64,000 nucleotides of DNA, taken from NCBI GenBank assembly GCA_016806645.1, contig JACSYO010001810.1:5624001-5688000 (forward strand), written 5' to 3'. The notes under the pieces are model-generated. The model worked only from the letters and a program-made list of their open reading frames with translations, searched no databases and had not been told where the DNA came from. Numbering within the stretch: the first letter of the stretch is position 1; each line of letters begins with the position of its first letter. Below are positions 1 to 13,006 of this stretch, piece after piece. Position numbers and translations under genes: made by a program. The DNA is from Ophiodon elongatus (lineage: Eukaryota; Chordata; Actinopteri; Perciformes; Hexagrammidae).

Positions 1-344
1 GTCTGCATTATATGCTGGGCTGAAAGATTGTTTACATGTGCTATAAAGCATTGTCACTGGCGCTGTTGCATGTTTCTTTGTTTTGAATAGAAAGATATAG
101 AACAATGGCAACATGATGCTGAATCACAAAAAGGAAAGCTTAAACCAAACACAACAATAAGAACAAATTGGAGAGTGGGAAATACAGATAGCAAACCAAT
201 CTGTAATAAACTGTGCCGACTTGCAATCTCTTCTGATGGTCTGTTAAAACCAATAAGAGCATTTGCTAAATTAACTGATATTACCTTTCAGCTTCTTGTT
301 TGGCCTTGTATAGATATGTCTCTCTCTTTCAAACATACACTTAC
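1..344 (-). other. snx4 intron, left edge
   Basis: Sequence beyond the donor of the last visible snx4 exon, not interrupted by any exon I can recognise. No repeat or RNA gene seen. Confidence 0.7.
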
Positions 345-434
345 CTGACTGCCTCAGCGTAGAAAAGGTATTCTTTCAGTTGGTCTGCATAGTGCTCTTC
401 TTCCTCCAGAATGTCATCTATTGATGCAGCAAAC
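345..434 (-). CDS. snx4: snx4 coding exon 10 (BAR), last exon in the window
   Basis: 90 nt; begins FAASIDDILEEEEHYADQLK and ends LFYAEAV plus AG at a gtaagt donor. The gene continues left of base 1. Confidence 0.95.
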
Positions 435-3400
435 CTGAGCACGGGTCACATTCAAAAGTGAACCAACGCAAAAAAAAATAAAGCATCATGTTTGAGAATG
501 TGTTTAATAAGTTTAATGACTGAATGAATGTGTTTAATGAGTTTAATGACTGTTCTATTACCGCTTTAGTAAAACACATTGAAGTGTAAGCTACAGTTTG
601 AGTGTGTGAGAGGGTACAGTCGTTAAAAGTGCAACTTCAATCCACTTACGTGTCCATGTGGTGGCCCGCACTCTGCAGTCCATCTCCCATCTCCTTTTCA
701 ATCGCACTCCACTCACTGGAGACACAACAATTTAGGTGTAATTCTGCAACTCTCAGTTCAGTCCGCACAGCCTGAAGACTGTTTCTTACAAATGCTTTGT
801 GCGCTACCTTTTTGGTCATGGACGTTTACGGCATTATTGTTATTTTATTTACAAAATGAATCTTGAAGCTTCAAAATGATTTAGCTAAGCATGTTAAACA
901 TACAATTTTAGGTCAAAATAACAACAAAAAAAACAAAGGAAGTGATGAAGTCAAAACACATTTCTATGAACAAAGAAATAACCCTGCGACCCCTTTTAAT
1001 ACTGAAGTCATCAGGATGTATACTACATGTACAGGAAGTATACATCCGTTTCCTTAAGCTAAATAAAATTCAAAGCCCTTACAGACACAGGGGAAAAATA
1101 TTTAGAAATTCAACATCAAATATTATGAGGCTTCCATGTTTCTATCAGCAAAAGTTTAGATCAGAGGTATCTGGATACAGTACATGCACTACGTGTCATT
1201 CAATGAGACATTATTAATGTAGAAATGCAGTAACAACAGAACAAGTGTTTCTCACCTGAAGACTCTGCCGTAGTTACCATGGACCTTGTAAACTCCATAC
1301 AGTCTGTCAGCTACTTTCTAGAATAAAATAAACAAACCAATCATTATTACGTGGTTAAAAAAATAAAGAACACTGGTAGTGTAGTTATCACAGAACAGGA
1401 GCTCACACAAGCCGAATGTGTACTACTTGCCCAAAACAAAATGACAAGAGTCAAAAAGAGAACGTAAAAAAATCTACCAAGCTAAAGACATGTTTCTAAC
1501 ACAATAGAATACAAACAAAAAGCATAAACCACTGGCCAAACCTCAGCACAGTTAAATATAGGTGTGTGCGTGTGTGTGTGCGCTTTGCACAGGCCAAAAC
1601 TCACCACTCGCACCCTCAGTAACTGAGAGACGACAGAGTTCAGTTCATCACTGTACTGTTTCAGTGCTGTGAATCGCCTGGAGAACACATGGATCACAAC
1701 TCAAACAGTGTTCAACTCAATCCAAGCATTTCTGTTGCTCTATTGTGTGAGCAGTTTCTAATGAGAAACTCTAATTATCTTACTTCTTACTACCTGTTTT
1801 GCCACTGGGATCACTCATTTTGAATTAAGTCTACTCATTACAGCTTATGAAGAAAACTATTTCACGATGATTCAGTAATCTGACAAAAGTCCCTGCTTTG
1901 TATACATCCTGGTAAAATGTTTCAGAGGCAAACCAATGACAATTTGACTTATTATCTGTCTGTTTTTCACCTACTTGTCAGGATTCTTGACTCTGAACAT
2001 GGCACTCAGAGACTTTAGTCTGGAGTCAACCTGGTGGGGAATAGAAAGATACGCAGGTTAACAGGGTTTTATTTTGCATATGGCATACAAGATAATTCAA
2101 TTAGAGCTGCTTTAAATATGATCCAGTTTGCCTATAACAAAACAAGTTACTGGAACACGGATATCCGAGTAAAATATGAAGGAGACAAAGTACAACCAAC
2201 TGTATACCTTGTCTTGGAAACCTGTCTCCAAAACTGCCTCCCTCCAGCCTTTCTCCTGAGGAACAAAAGATTGACAGTTGACTGATACATGATAGACAGG
2301 ATTATCAACCACGCTGTGTAAAAATGGGGCCTCTAAGCAGACAATTAAACTACAACAAAACACCACAAGGGGCTGCGCTATACTGAACATGTTGCTACAG
2401 GCTACAAGGAAAAGGTGAAATACAAATGCGAAAGTTCAGTTAAAAGGTGTGGCGAGGCGGACGCAAGGCTATCATTCAGATCACTGTGTGGGTACATCAG
2501 GAAGTGTCATTTCATAGGGGTCTTTTAAAAAAAAAAAAACACATGTTTAGCCTCCATTCTTCCCACTGCTGTGTTATATCCCTTCTTATGGGAATTGCCC
2601 TCTCATATTTCTTTGTATCCTCTCACCAGTGCAGCTTCATGCATTGTTTGTTTGGCCACTCAATTTGACTGCGAGTATGCAAGAGTGAGCATGTCTGCAT
2701 ATGTGTGGCAGAAGTATTCAATGGGACATCATGTGGAGTATAACGAGTGAGGCTTAAGTGTTTACCTCCGTCAGAAAGAGGAAGAAGATTTTGTCATTGG
2801 AAAGGACAGGATGTGATGCAACACGAAGCAGGAAGTTTTCCAGACCGACTCTCCGTCGCTCAACAAAGTCGGGGTCGAGGTTGTCAGCCGTAAGTTTGTG
2901 CCACACAAACTCTGCCTACAAGGAGGCACAAAAAAAGTGTGAATACCACCCCAAAAGATAAGGGCGCATCTACTGCCAGGAAGAAGCTGAGAGCAAATGA
3001 AAGAAAGACCAACTACATATGACGTTTTATCACAAAAAGTCCTTAGTTATACTCAGCAAATGAATTACTTGTAATTCATACATTTTTTGTGTTACTCACC
3101 CTTTTCTCTGGTAGTGGAGGGATGATGATGAAGGGGTAGGTGATCAGGAGGTATGTTCTGAGCAACTCAAACTCACTGTAGCGTCTCCACAAAGTGTCCG
3201 GTGTGGCGGGAGTACCCCCCTCTGGAACCGTTTCAGCTGGCCTGTAGTCAGAGGGATGGGAATAAACACGGTTGTTATCAGATGTCAACCTAGAAATGGG
3301 AGGATATTTGAGCTACTGTTCTTGTTCAAAGCTATTAGAAACACAGAATGAGCAACATATCACACCCAGCTTTGACTTTGCTAGTGATGTTTTCTGCGTA

Positions 3401-4982
3401 GCGACAGGGAAAAGAAATCTGGTCAGAGGCATTGTGATTACCTTTTAAAACATTATAACTACTTAGCTTGAATTAAGAGAAGTCTCTAAATGCCAAGTAA
3501 TGAAGACAAAGTATTTTAGAAGAGTAGGGGGTCTGACAAGGTAGTGAAGTAAGCAAGCAATTCTGCTCCTTGATCTTAATTTGTCTAACCAGCACAAAAG
3601 ACTAATGTCCCTTTAAATAATCAAACGACAGCCAGAGTAACGTTAAAATCCAATCAAATTATAAGACACCCAGAGATTCATAGCCCTGTCTGAGGATATC
3701 AAACGTCATCCCTTGGAGGAAGTGTTTAACTTAAATTACTCTCAGGACACTAAGAAATAGCATTGTTCAAGATCAAACAAATGTCCTGTGTGCTTTTACT
3801 GTTGATGAAGTGTCGGAGTAAGTGGTCCCACTGCACTCGTTTTGTTGTCACCATTAAGCTGTTGGCATATGCTGTAGCACTAATGGCTCCGGTTTATGAC
3901 CTACCGTGTTTCTATGAGGTAGACTGTATAGGTTTCCTGCATGTTAACCGTGTTCTTCCCTGTCCTCTTCTCTGCCTCCGTCACATTGAGCTCCATTTTT
4001 CTCAACAAAGTTGCCCCTCTTTCCACCATCTATACAGACCAAGAACAAATAATGCGTGAGCAAGACAAAAAAAGACAACGGAAGTAAAACACAACATGTC
4101 TGTAACACAAACATATGAGGGAGCATCAGAACAAAATGAAATGTCAGGTGACCAGACAGGTTCGTGCAGGGCAAGTGTGCTTCTCAGGGACTACCAAAAA
4201 AAAAAAAAAAAAAAAAAAAGACAAACGTCCACTCTGGTGGACCAAAGGTTTCATTGCATTCAGTTCTGAGCAGACTGACAAGTATGCAAACAGATTTGCA
4301 TACTTGCCATGTTAGAAAACTTAGTGCAACGTTGTCACGCTTCTTTCCAAAAGGGTATGACAGTCGTGTGCAGGTCACAGGACAAGACAAGGCGATACTA
4401 CCACCATTAAGTACTAGAACTCGTCCTTTATGCATCAGTACATTACTCTCTCTCTCTCACTAGAAACCACGGTGAATAAGACTGGACCTGCATGAGGGAA
4501 CTAGGTCTCTGGATAATGTAAAGTCAACTCGAGGCTTAGCGTTCAGACTTGCTAGCAAGCAAACAAGCCAGCTACCAGCAGGAGTAAAGTTTACAAAGTA
4601 GCGTTCGCAAACGCAACTTAACTTTACTTTGTAGCTTCGCGGACAGCTCGCAAGTTCGCTACATTTGTCTTTGAAGCCGGTTAAGAAACAGCAGCTTTGT
4701 GAGGAGGTGAATGGAAAAGAAGTCTCAGTTGCTTCACGTCACTAAACGTGAACTCGACCTCACGAAGCTAACATAACGTTCGGCCTGTCTGTCTGGGGAA
4801 GTGTTGACTAGTGAAAACGGGCTTTTAAGCCAAAAAAAAAAAAAGGGAAAAAAAAGAAAAAGTTTGTCATAGAGAATTTCAAAAAGTACGACCGTGTTTA
4901 TGAGGTTGTTCTCGGATTCTGTTGAGGTGATGTCGGTGTTACCGATCACAGCTACTTCTTGGTTACTTCCACAGTCTGCCAT
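345..4982 (-). CDS. snx4: Sorting nexin 4, 5' ten coding exons (partial at 3' end)
   Basis: SNX4 is a PX-BAR protein that binds PI3P on early and recycling endosomes and sorts cargo such as the transferrin receptor; it also acts in autophagy (family knowledge). Exons on the minus strand: 4893-4982, 3905-4029, 3100-3241, 2766-2915, 2208-2255, 1975-2030, 1605-1677, 1256-1317, 650-715, 345-434. Phases agree at every junction, giving 902 nt (300 codons plus 2 nt). The PX domain is roughly residues 40-170, with the LWRRYSEFELL and PPLPEKR motifs; the BAR-type helical region follows, with YGVYKVHGNYG and DDILEEEEHYADQLKEYLF. The rest of the BAR region and the stop lie left of the window. The N-terminus is shorter than I recall for mammalian SNX4. 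Introns of 300-900 nt hold only simple sequence. The family is near certain; the end of exon 1 is the least certain boundary. Confidence 0.95.
650..715 (-). CDS. snx4: snx4 coding exon 9 (BAR)
   Basis: 66 nt; codes EWSAIEKEMGDGLQSAGHHM, strongly conserved in SNX4. Donor gtaagt, acceptor tctccag. Confidence 0.95.
1256..1317 (-). CDS. snx4: snx4 coding exon 8 (BAR)
   Basis: 62 nt, residues 229-248 plus 2 nt: KVADRLYGVYKVHGNYGRVF, almost identical to mammalian SNX4. Donor gtgaga. Confidence 0.95.
1605..1677 (-). CDS. snx4: snx4 coding exon 7 (BAR)
   Basis: 73 nt, residues 204-228. Codes RFTALKQYSDELNSVVSQLL, the start of the BAR helices. Strong gtgagt donor. Confidence 0.93.
1975..2030 (-). 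CDS. snx4: snx4 coding exon 6
   Basis: 56 nt, residues 186-203 plus 2 nt. Reads VDSRLKSLSAMFRVKNPD and ends AA at a gtaggt donor, completing a lysine codon with exon 7. Confidence 0.9.
2208..2255 (-). CDS. snx4: snx4 coding exon 5
   Basis: 48 nt, residues 170-185 (EKGWREAVLETGFQDK), phase 0. It matches the segment linking PX and BAR regions in SNX4. Donor gtatac, acceptor cctcag. Confidence 0.88.
2766..2915 (-). CDS. snx4: snx4 coding exon 4 (end of PX)
   Basis: 150 nt, residues 120-169, phase 0 at both ends. Begins AEFVWHKLTADNLDPDFVER and ends KIFFLFLTE, very close to known SNX4 sequence. Confidence 0.96.
3100..3241 (-). CDS. snx4: snx4 coding exon 3 (PX core)
   Basis: 142 nt, residues 72-119. 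Codes TLWRRYSEFELLRTYL and IIIPPLPEKR, the PX-domain phosphoinositide-binding core. The segment before it (PAETVPEGGTPATPD) is a variable loop longer than I recall in mammals. Donor gtgagt. Confidence 0.96.
3905..4029 (-). CDS. snx4: snx4 coding exon 2
   Basis: 125 nt, residues 31-71 plus 2 nt. Contains VTEAEKRTGKNTVNMQETYT and YLIET, the conserved start of the SNX4 PX domain. Acceptor ctgtatag, donor gtaggt; the split arginine codon (CG then G) joins exon 3. Confidence 0.9.
4196..4219 (+). repeat. Poly(A) run, 24 nt
   Basis: Uninterrupted A run in snx4 intron 1. No clear retroelement body precedes it, so it is listed only as simple sequence. Confidence 0.9.
4893..4982 (-). CDS. snx4: snx4 coding exon 1
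   Basis: Codes residues 1-30, from MADCGSNQEV to NNLINT. The start ATG (4982-4980) has a strong context, A at -3 and G at +4. An in-frame ATG at 5072 would add 30 residues, but a promoter-like motif lies in that stretch, so 4982 is preferred. The donor chosen (ACG then gtcgta) is weak and was picked because it gives the phase 0 exon 2 needs; an earlier GAA then gtagct donor is also phase-compatible. Confidence 0.7.
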
Positions 4983-5039
4983 CGTCGTCTGGCTGCTGTT
5001 GTCAGCTGAGCTGGCAGCGTAGTGTTTCCTCTGCTTTAC

Positions 5040-5048
5040 GCATGCGCG
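5040..5048. promoter_or_regulatory. NRF1-like site in the snx4 promoter
   Basis: A GCATGCGCG motif lies 58 nt upstream of the chosen snx4 start codon. NRF1-type palindromes are typical of TATA-less housekeeping promoters, which suits snx4. Motif match only; no transcription start is shown. Confidence 0.45.
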
Positions 5049-6582
5049 TTTCAGACTGTGGCCGGTGATCACTATACTTTTTTTGACACAACTAAATTAA
5101 TGGTATTACATTACCAATGTCCATGAGATCATACATGGCTCAACAAATACCAAATTAATAATAGTAATAAAACAAAATGGGATCATAATACTACTAGAAT
5201 ACATATGTGTTGCTATCCACAAAAACAATATAATATCATAACCATCTCTGGCAACAGTCTTACATGTAAAATTCAACAATGCAGTTAGATGTAACAACAA
5301 TACATTAAATTGTATTGGAATTGGCCCAACACTGCAAGTGACCATAAAGAGTGGTTCAGTTTCAATTCAGAACAACACAAATGCAATTCCTATGTGTTAA
5401 TTAATGTGCAGGTATTGGCCTAAACATGCTTGGGATTAGCTACCATGATTGTTGTTCAAAATGCTGCACATTTGAAGCAGATTAATTGAAGGTTTCTGAA
5501 GTTTCCATCCAACTGTGCTGAATTGGTGAACCCAATACCCTCCTTTGGCATTTTTGCTGTTGTGTGTCTTCCTTTAATGCCTTGCTTTGGAAAGGCTGAC
5601 ATCTACTGGTGGGATTATGATTTTGATTTCTTTTCTTTCCATTTTGCTCATAGAGGCTGTGATTTTGCTCATATTGTTTGATTTCTTATTTTTTGGCCAC
5701 TTTGGAGAAGTAATGACTATTTATAAAATGCCCCATACCAATTGATTCAGTTTTCAGAATATGTTTAAGTTAACTGCTTTCCTCACTGAAGGATTATCGA
5801 GTAGTTACAATGGGAACTATTCATGCTTGTGTGTAGAAAGCTACCCATCCTAAGCATTGATCTTAGATTGAGGCTTAAACATGCTGTCTGACTATGAGGG
5901 TTTTGTCATATCAAAAAGTATTGGATATTTGTTCATTCAAGAAATAACACAAATTCAATGTTTTCTGACTTTTCTTTCATTCCTTTAATGTTTGAAAATT
6001 GTGAAAAAGGTGTCATAAGTGATGCAACTTTAGTGATATAATTTGGTCCCTCTCTCTTATTGGTAGATGGTTGTGGGCCCAGATGTGAATAAGAGGGATG
6101 CGGTACGCCTCAGGCTAGTAAACAGCACAGGAACACGGCCTTTTAGTTCCTCTGGTCACGCTGTTGTGCAGCGTTTAATGTTTAAAAAGAAGGGTGGAGC
6201 AGCAAGGAAGCATTTTATATAAATGCCACTGGGCATGGAGTGGGGTGTTGGGGTGTTGTGGGAAGTGGATGAAAAATAGATGCATAGAGGGAGAAGCAAA
6301 TAAATGCATACCAGAAGAAAAACAGGTATGAAGGTGGGATTATTTAACAAAAATATTTCCTTTAAAGTGATCAATGACACAGATGCAGCAGGTATGGGCG
6401 GATGGATGGAGTGATGGTCGGATGCGGTTTCAGGCTGCAGCGTGTCAGGAAACATAAAGCTCTTTTCTGTGACCAGCCGTAGTCACAGCAACAGCATAGT
6501 TACCATTCTTTCCTGCCACTGACCTCAAACCAGCCACCACCACTTCCTGTCCGCACACACGGGAACGTAGACACACACACAT

Positions 6583-6671
<89 letters not shown>

Positions 6672-9580
6672 TATAGCCCTCTTTGGTTGACTATAATCAA
6701 TCATTTGACAACTTTTTAGAACTCTCTGATCCTGTTCTTGAATACTAAACTACAAAAAGCTACGTACAGCGTGTGTGTGTGTGCGTATATGTGTGTGTGT
6801 GTGTGCATGTATGTTTCTTCCTGTCTTGTCTATATTTGGAAGGTCTGTCCTAAAGCTGCTGAGTGACTATAATTCAGATGGGTATGTATGTATTATACAC
6901 TGAGTCATGATATTCATGTCAAACTGTCTGGATACAAACAAGAATAACAATTGTTTTTGCTAATACTGATCAACCGGATATTCTACATATATTCTACAAA
7001 TGGCAATTTGAAAAAATAGCAAATAAATTGCTATTACAAATGATTTTCAAACATATCACTGTGCTTTGTTTTTTTCATGTATGTTGATGAGAAGAATCTC
7101 TCAGTTCACTGATTTATTTGAATATTATCTCTTGCTCAAATGAAGAATTTCTTTGCTTTGTACATTTAATGGTTAGAATAAATTATTCGTCCGTCTGTTG
7201 AAGTTTGACAACTGTTGAACTGCAGAGGGCAGCAAAAATCCAAGAACAGCCTGTGGTGCACCAGTATGACAATCTGAAACAGTATGCACAGCATTACACG
7301 ATGAAGTTGGGCATACTGCAATATGAGTTTGAATAAGTACAATAGCTCTCTTTCACAGCAGACATTTTTACTTGTCGTAACACAGAGTTAACAATGGATC
7401 CGCTCTGTTGTCCCGGTAAGCCATGACAGTGTGACGCTAAGCCAGCATTTACAATACCAGGGCACTGAAAGTGAAGCAGCTAAATGTAATTCAGCCAAAC
7501 TTAATTATATTATTTACACCTGTACCTACTGTGACATTTCAAAATGTCTTCCATTAAGAAGGCCTATTTGTTATAACATATTATTATGTGTCATGTCATG
7601 TTTCAGGGGCCAATATCAAAACTACACAACCTTATTCATGACTTATCCTCCTCCTGCAAGTTATCTGTGTTGTTTTTGTTTTCAGTTTTTTTTTAGATCT
7701 GAATGTTCTATAGCATTTGAAATGTATTAATCATTGCTTTACACATTCATGTATGTCTTTTTTATGGCTTATCGGAAGTTTTAGAAAGTTGCACTTTACT
7801 TGCGTGTTTAAGTGTGTGCGGGTGTGCATGCTGTATACAAGGCTGGTCACGAAGGTCATAAAGAGGAAGTCCTTGTGGTCAGTAGAAAGGAACACATGTT
7901 TTGCTTGATGTCATAGTCTGCATCCTTCAATTTCCTCTCCTTCATCCATCTATTCTTGCCTTTGACCGTGGTGGAAAACTCATGCAGTGTGTCCAGTGGG
8001 CCTTAGTTTGTGTGGGTGAGCCTGTATAGTATATCCACATGTATAGTGAAGCCTCGTTGGTACAGAAAGATGTTGTTTATAATAATCTTTACCGAGGCTT
8101 GCTTCTGCACATGGGATTGCCTTCAAATTAAGAAATCTTTTTTTTCAAATTATGTTGTTCAATTAATCTCTATTTTAACAGTTTTTTTTTATGATTTTAT
8201 TATGTAAGTGACCCTTAATAATTTAGGCTTAAACAAAGTTGCCAACACCCAGATCAATAAAAAAAATAATATAGCTTTGCACATTTGTGATATGTAAATT
8301 GTAAATATGTCAAGTCAACAGCTCATAGTTACCCATTTAAACTGAGACATCAGATCATCTTTTTACAGAATTGACTTCTGTTTTAATATATAGAGATACT
8401 TGTGCCAAATCAACCTACAAAACTCATACAAATTTAAAAGATTTCCTCCTGTTTTCGATCCCATCCATCACCAGAGTGTTGACAAATTAAGATGTGCAAG
8501 TCTCAGTGAACGCTTCTCTGCATGACTGACGCTACTTTCCAACGAGCTTATACGTGCACACTTGTATGTGTACGCGTTTATTGTATATGGGCACTTAGTC
8601 TCACACACACACATGCAAACACACATGCAGAGTGTGAGCAATGCAGTATAATAAGCAGCGTGGCAGAGATGTGGTCAGCTTTGCCCCATGTGCAATCGTT
8701 GAGAAGCCACATGAAGGCTTCTGGGTATTAAAGGACAAGCCTTGGTTGGCTGGGAGGGAATCTGTCATGCAACAAGAAAACTGTGTTTTTCACCCTTTTC
8801 TCCCTCTTTCATTTCTTCTCGATCCCGTTTTTTTTTCTTTACCCCTCTTCCCAAGTTCTGTCTTTCACCAAATTCTATGTCTCTGCCCACTTTTTTTCTC
8901 CTTCTTCATTTCTTTCATTCTGTGGCATATTAGACTCAGTTGTAATACTCTCCAGCTTAAAATGCTTAGACCACTGGAATGTCCCGTCAAAGAGGTGGGC
9001 GGGCCCGGGGGGCGGGACAGACCAACATGACCAATTAAGGAGGAGATTGAGGTAAGACGGACAGCTTCTAAATGGTGTAATAACAACCTACTAAAATGTA
9101 ATTACAATGCAATAGCAATAGACACTTCTAATGACAGGATGTATATGCCAATGTGATTTCCTAACTATGGCCTTGGCATAATGGGCGACTGTTAACATGG
9201 CGTGGAGATTATAGAGAGGTGTCTGAATGCAGGAATACAACCACAAGGACTTGTAACAGTGGAACGGTCACTCTGAAGTCCTGCCAAGTATTGATCACAA
9301 AAGCTAGGTTAGCGAGTTTGAGAGGGAGCCTAAAAGTGAAAGTTAGTGTGAGCTTGAGTGAGTGATTTAATTGAGAAGTTCATCCACTGAGCCAACTATC
9401 CAGTTGTCCATTCACCTGTCCATCCATTTTATCTTTCTATTTTTCTATCAAGACACTCTATCTACTATTAATTCAGGTTTTTGCTTTGGTTTGACCTATT
9501 CATCTATTGTTCCAATGTCAATCCTCACAAAGCGCTCATCCACTGTCCATCTGTCTTTTAGTCTGTCCATATGTGATGCG
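5049..9580. other. Intergenic, snx4 to ihh, part 1
   Basis: AT-rich, with no ORF of recognisable homology. Holds a long CA tract at 6597-6668, T-rich and pyrimidine-rich stretches near 8780-8920, and an isolated GC-rich patch at 8985-9020. No gene seen. Confidence 0.7.
6597..6668 (+). repeat. (AC)n microsatellite
   Basis: Uninterrupted AC dinucleotides, preceded by degenerate ACAT/ATAC units. The long cysteine-valine frame read from the other strand is an artefact of the repeat. Confidence 0.97.
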
Positions 9581-9664
9581 TCCATCCATCCATCCATCCA
9601 TCCATCCACATCCATCCATCCATCCATCCATCCATCCATCCATCCATCCATCCATCCATCCATC
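9581..9664 (+). repeat. (TCCA)n tetranucleotide array
   Basis: About 20 near-perfect TCCA units with one CA break. Such arrays often sit beside fish SINE/LINE tails, but no element body was recognised here. Confidence 0.95.
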
Positions 9665-10043
9665 TCTAACAAGAGGAGTGGATGGTGGCGTCCATTATTA
9701 CAGAGCATCCCAGAATAGAGTCTCGTTTTATTACAAGTCCCTCTGGTCGCCGTGGCTACCCAAATTACAGGCAAGGCTTCTCACACATAAAAAAGGTTGC
9801 GCTGCCGAAAACCAGCCACCTCAATAAAGGATGGATTAGAAAATCCTTTGCTTTTTTCCTTTCCTTTCCTTTTTGAAAGGTTTTCTGCACAATTTTTTTT
9901 CCCTCTGGTGTTTTGTTTTATGTTGGGGTGCAGCGGTCTTCTTCAGTGGTTTTGCTCCCCGACCCTGCGGCGGGAAAATACGCTCACTTGTGGGTTTCTG
10001 GGAAGGCAGCGGTGGACAAAACATCTGCTGGGAGCAAGATGTA

Positions 10044-10123
<80 letters not shown>

Positions 10124-13006
10124 TGTGTGTGTGTGTGTTTGTGTGAGTATGTGCATATGGGGACACTGCCCTATCCATGTTTAAGTTTAAAGATCTGTTT
10201 GAGTGATAGCAAAAAAGTAGGAGTTAGTGTGAAAAATATCCAATACAAGTGTTGTTTATAGTTTTGAAACACAATTTTAAACATGTGATGAAAGTTTGGT
10301 TGTTTGATAGGCTATATAGATAAAAGTGTGAAAACATATGATTGCAGACTTTTAAAAAACATCTTTTAATTGAATTCAACTCTGAGTTTTCATCTACATT
10401 TAGTTTAAAAACAGGACTTCCCTGAAACCGTTAGCATATCTACCCAACATTACAAAATAGTTTGATAGGTGTAAAATTAGGTGTAACGTAAGGTCTTTCA
10501 GATGTTTATTGTTAAAAGGTGTGCTCATGCGGCAAGCTGGCTTTGTTAATGTTGCATCAACAAATATTATAGCTAGCTTATGTGGCTAATATTAGCTACA
10601 TCACGCTTACCTGTCCAACAAATACTCTACATAAATATATTTCATCCACCTCTTAAATACAGCACTCAGTTTAGGCACATGGGTATTTCAGGGAGCCTGG
10701 GAATATGGAAAATTACAAATACACAGAGATATGACAACTTTATCTGTTTAGAAAGCTTTCACATCTCAAAGGCGTGTAATCCAGTAAAATAGGACTGTTA
10801 TTTGCAGGAGCACTTCATTTGATTTTGGTTAAGTGTGATTATCCTATTATTATCCTATTATACATTGAAGCAAACGATGTAACTGTGATTTAAGCCTAAT
10901 TCATCACACATTCATTTTACTTGCCCTTCAAGACATATTTGAATCATTGATATGATATTACTGAGTTTCTCTAAAACAGGAACAAAGAACTCCTTGTCTC
11001 TGTTTTTCTGCCCTGGGCATACTACTTGTAAATTTGTAGATGTTTTAAAGGGACTAAAGCATAAAAAAAGGAACTTCAGACTCACCTGTCTACTGACAGA
11101 GTCAAGAATCCCAAGTGCCATGTGGACAAGTTATTTGGTTACCTTTTCCTGTTCATTATCTTTAAGTGCATACCTCTGTGTGAAAAAGTCATCAGAAATT
11201 TAAAATGAATCATTTGAGGTTCAGCTTGTCAAAGCAAATCTACACCTTTATGTCAGATCAAACGGTTTCCAGAAGTTTCCAGATGTATTTTTTTCCCTTA
11301 CAACTTCCCTTCCCTGCAAGCGACCTTATATTAGGCTTATTCATTTCTATGTTCCCAGAGTAGTGTAAATATTTACAAAGACAAACAATAAAACAGCTTT
11401 AACGAATACAAAGTTTTCCATTTAGCTTTTGTTCTGTTTGACTTAATTGTTAGTCTAATTCTATCTGGAGATCTGTTTCATCCACTATCAAGTGGGGTTT
11501 GTCATAGCCGAAGACTATTTCCACTGTAGTGATTCAGAAGCAGTGTTTCTTTGATTGAAAATGTTACCAGCTGATGGTTGACCAAAGAAAATCTGATGAC
11601 GAACTAAACCCCGAACAACTGAGAAATTGGGGAGTTATGTGTACAGTAATAGTTCTGTGTATTGTACAGGAACACCCCACTAGGTGTAATATACAATAAT
11701 GCAGTCATCTCTATGGTAATGCGTTGTGGTCATATCTTGGGAGAGACAGATTACAGAGATTCGAAGTAAGAAATTAAAGCTGGGGACTAGAACTGTTTGA
11801 TGTATAGAGGAAAGATGAGGGGTTGGGGAGATCTATCACCAAGAAAAAAAGGATGTTTATAGCAGTTTCTTTCACATCCTTTAAAACCAAAAGGAGAAAT
11901 ATAGCCTGGGATGCAGTCTCATTAAACAATATGAGGGCTCTTTATCATGTGGCAACCCATCGGAAGTAGGGCTGCGACCCATCTTGGGTTCCGTCCCATC
12001 GTTTAAGAAGCCAAGGTTTTACGGGAAGTGTGAATGTGGTTTGTGATGAAAGGATGGGATGAGATGTGTGTGTGTATGTGTATGTCTGTTTGTGTGTGTG
12101 TCTGCAGTACACGCTATTATTATGTTGCTGCGGTTGTAATGATGTAAGATGCTCGCAAGGGCGTAAACAAGAGCAGCACGCTATCTACAAACAACATATG
12201 AAAACATCATGTTTCTGCGGGGCTCAAATAGATGATGACAATATGTAGATTTCAGACCCTATTTGTACCAGAAAAGAAAATTGAAGATGTCTTCAATTTA
12301 CTTTCAGGATTTTAGGTATTTAGGGGAGTTACTTGTTGTATTAAACCAAGTGCAATTCGTTTTTTGTCAGATACCTCTGAGAAACACACAATGTTGATAT
12401 GCTGTAGACATTTAACTGAACACTTCAGGATTCAGAAACCATTCGTCGTACGATAAATACGATTTTTGACCCGTTTCCAAGTTCCAAACAAACATGGCAG
12501 CCGGTTGGTTACCTGGATAGGAAACAGAGTTAATAATCGCTTTTATTGTGCAGTGGATGGAATAGCTCTCCATCTTTGAGAATTCTGGAAATTCCTTCCA
12601 AACAGCTGTGAGCGTTTGTAATTAGACAACCAACTGGATGCTTAGATTGACCGGTTATTATCTTTCTTTGAAACGGAGGGTTACTACTGTGACTTCAATG
12701 TAATGCTAAAACTTGAGAGACACAAACTGGGGTTAAGCACAACCTGGCATCTATCAGGCCCAATACAGACACATTTAATCTCACATCTTCAGGGAATACA
12801 TGATATACAGTTAAAGGTCCCTTAGTTTTTGGTTTAGTTTTTATTTCACAAAATTACAAAATTACAATTTTTTTTCAATTACCCTGCATTCTTCTTCTTC
12901 ACTTTGATTGGAACATTGCTCTGTTAATGGCACATTACTTCAGCCAACTGTTGATGTTTGGAAAACAGAGGGGCAGTATAGAGCTGCGAGGGAGACGTTG
13001 TGGTGG
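9665..13006. other. Intergenic, snx4 to ihh, part 2
   Basis: Apart from the GT tract this is AT-rich unique-looking DNA with no recognisable coding homology, RNA gene or complete mobile element. Confidence 0.65.
10049..10138 (+). repeat. (GT)n microsatellite
   Basis: About 45 uninterrupted GT units followed by a GCGC break and more GT. Frames of Cys-Val or His-Thr through it are not genes. Confidence 0.97.

Noticed and set aside
6445..6666. Long Cys-Val or His-Thr reading frames across CA/TG tracts (also at 9.8-10.2, 21.9, 25.3, 37.0, 47.1, 48.4, 59.2 and 62 kb)
   Set aside because: They are translations of dinucleotide repeats with no homology or gene structure.
9581..9664. CRISPR-like regular array
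   Set aside because: It is a tetranucleotide microsatellite without spacers, in a eukaryotic genome.
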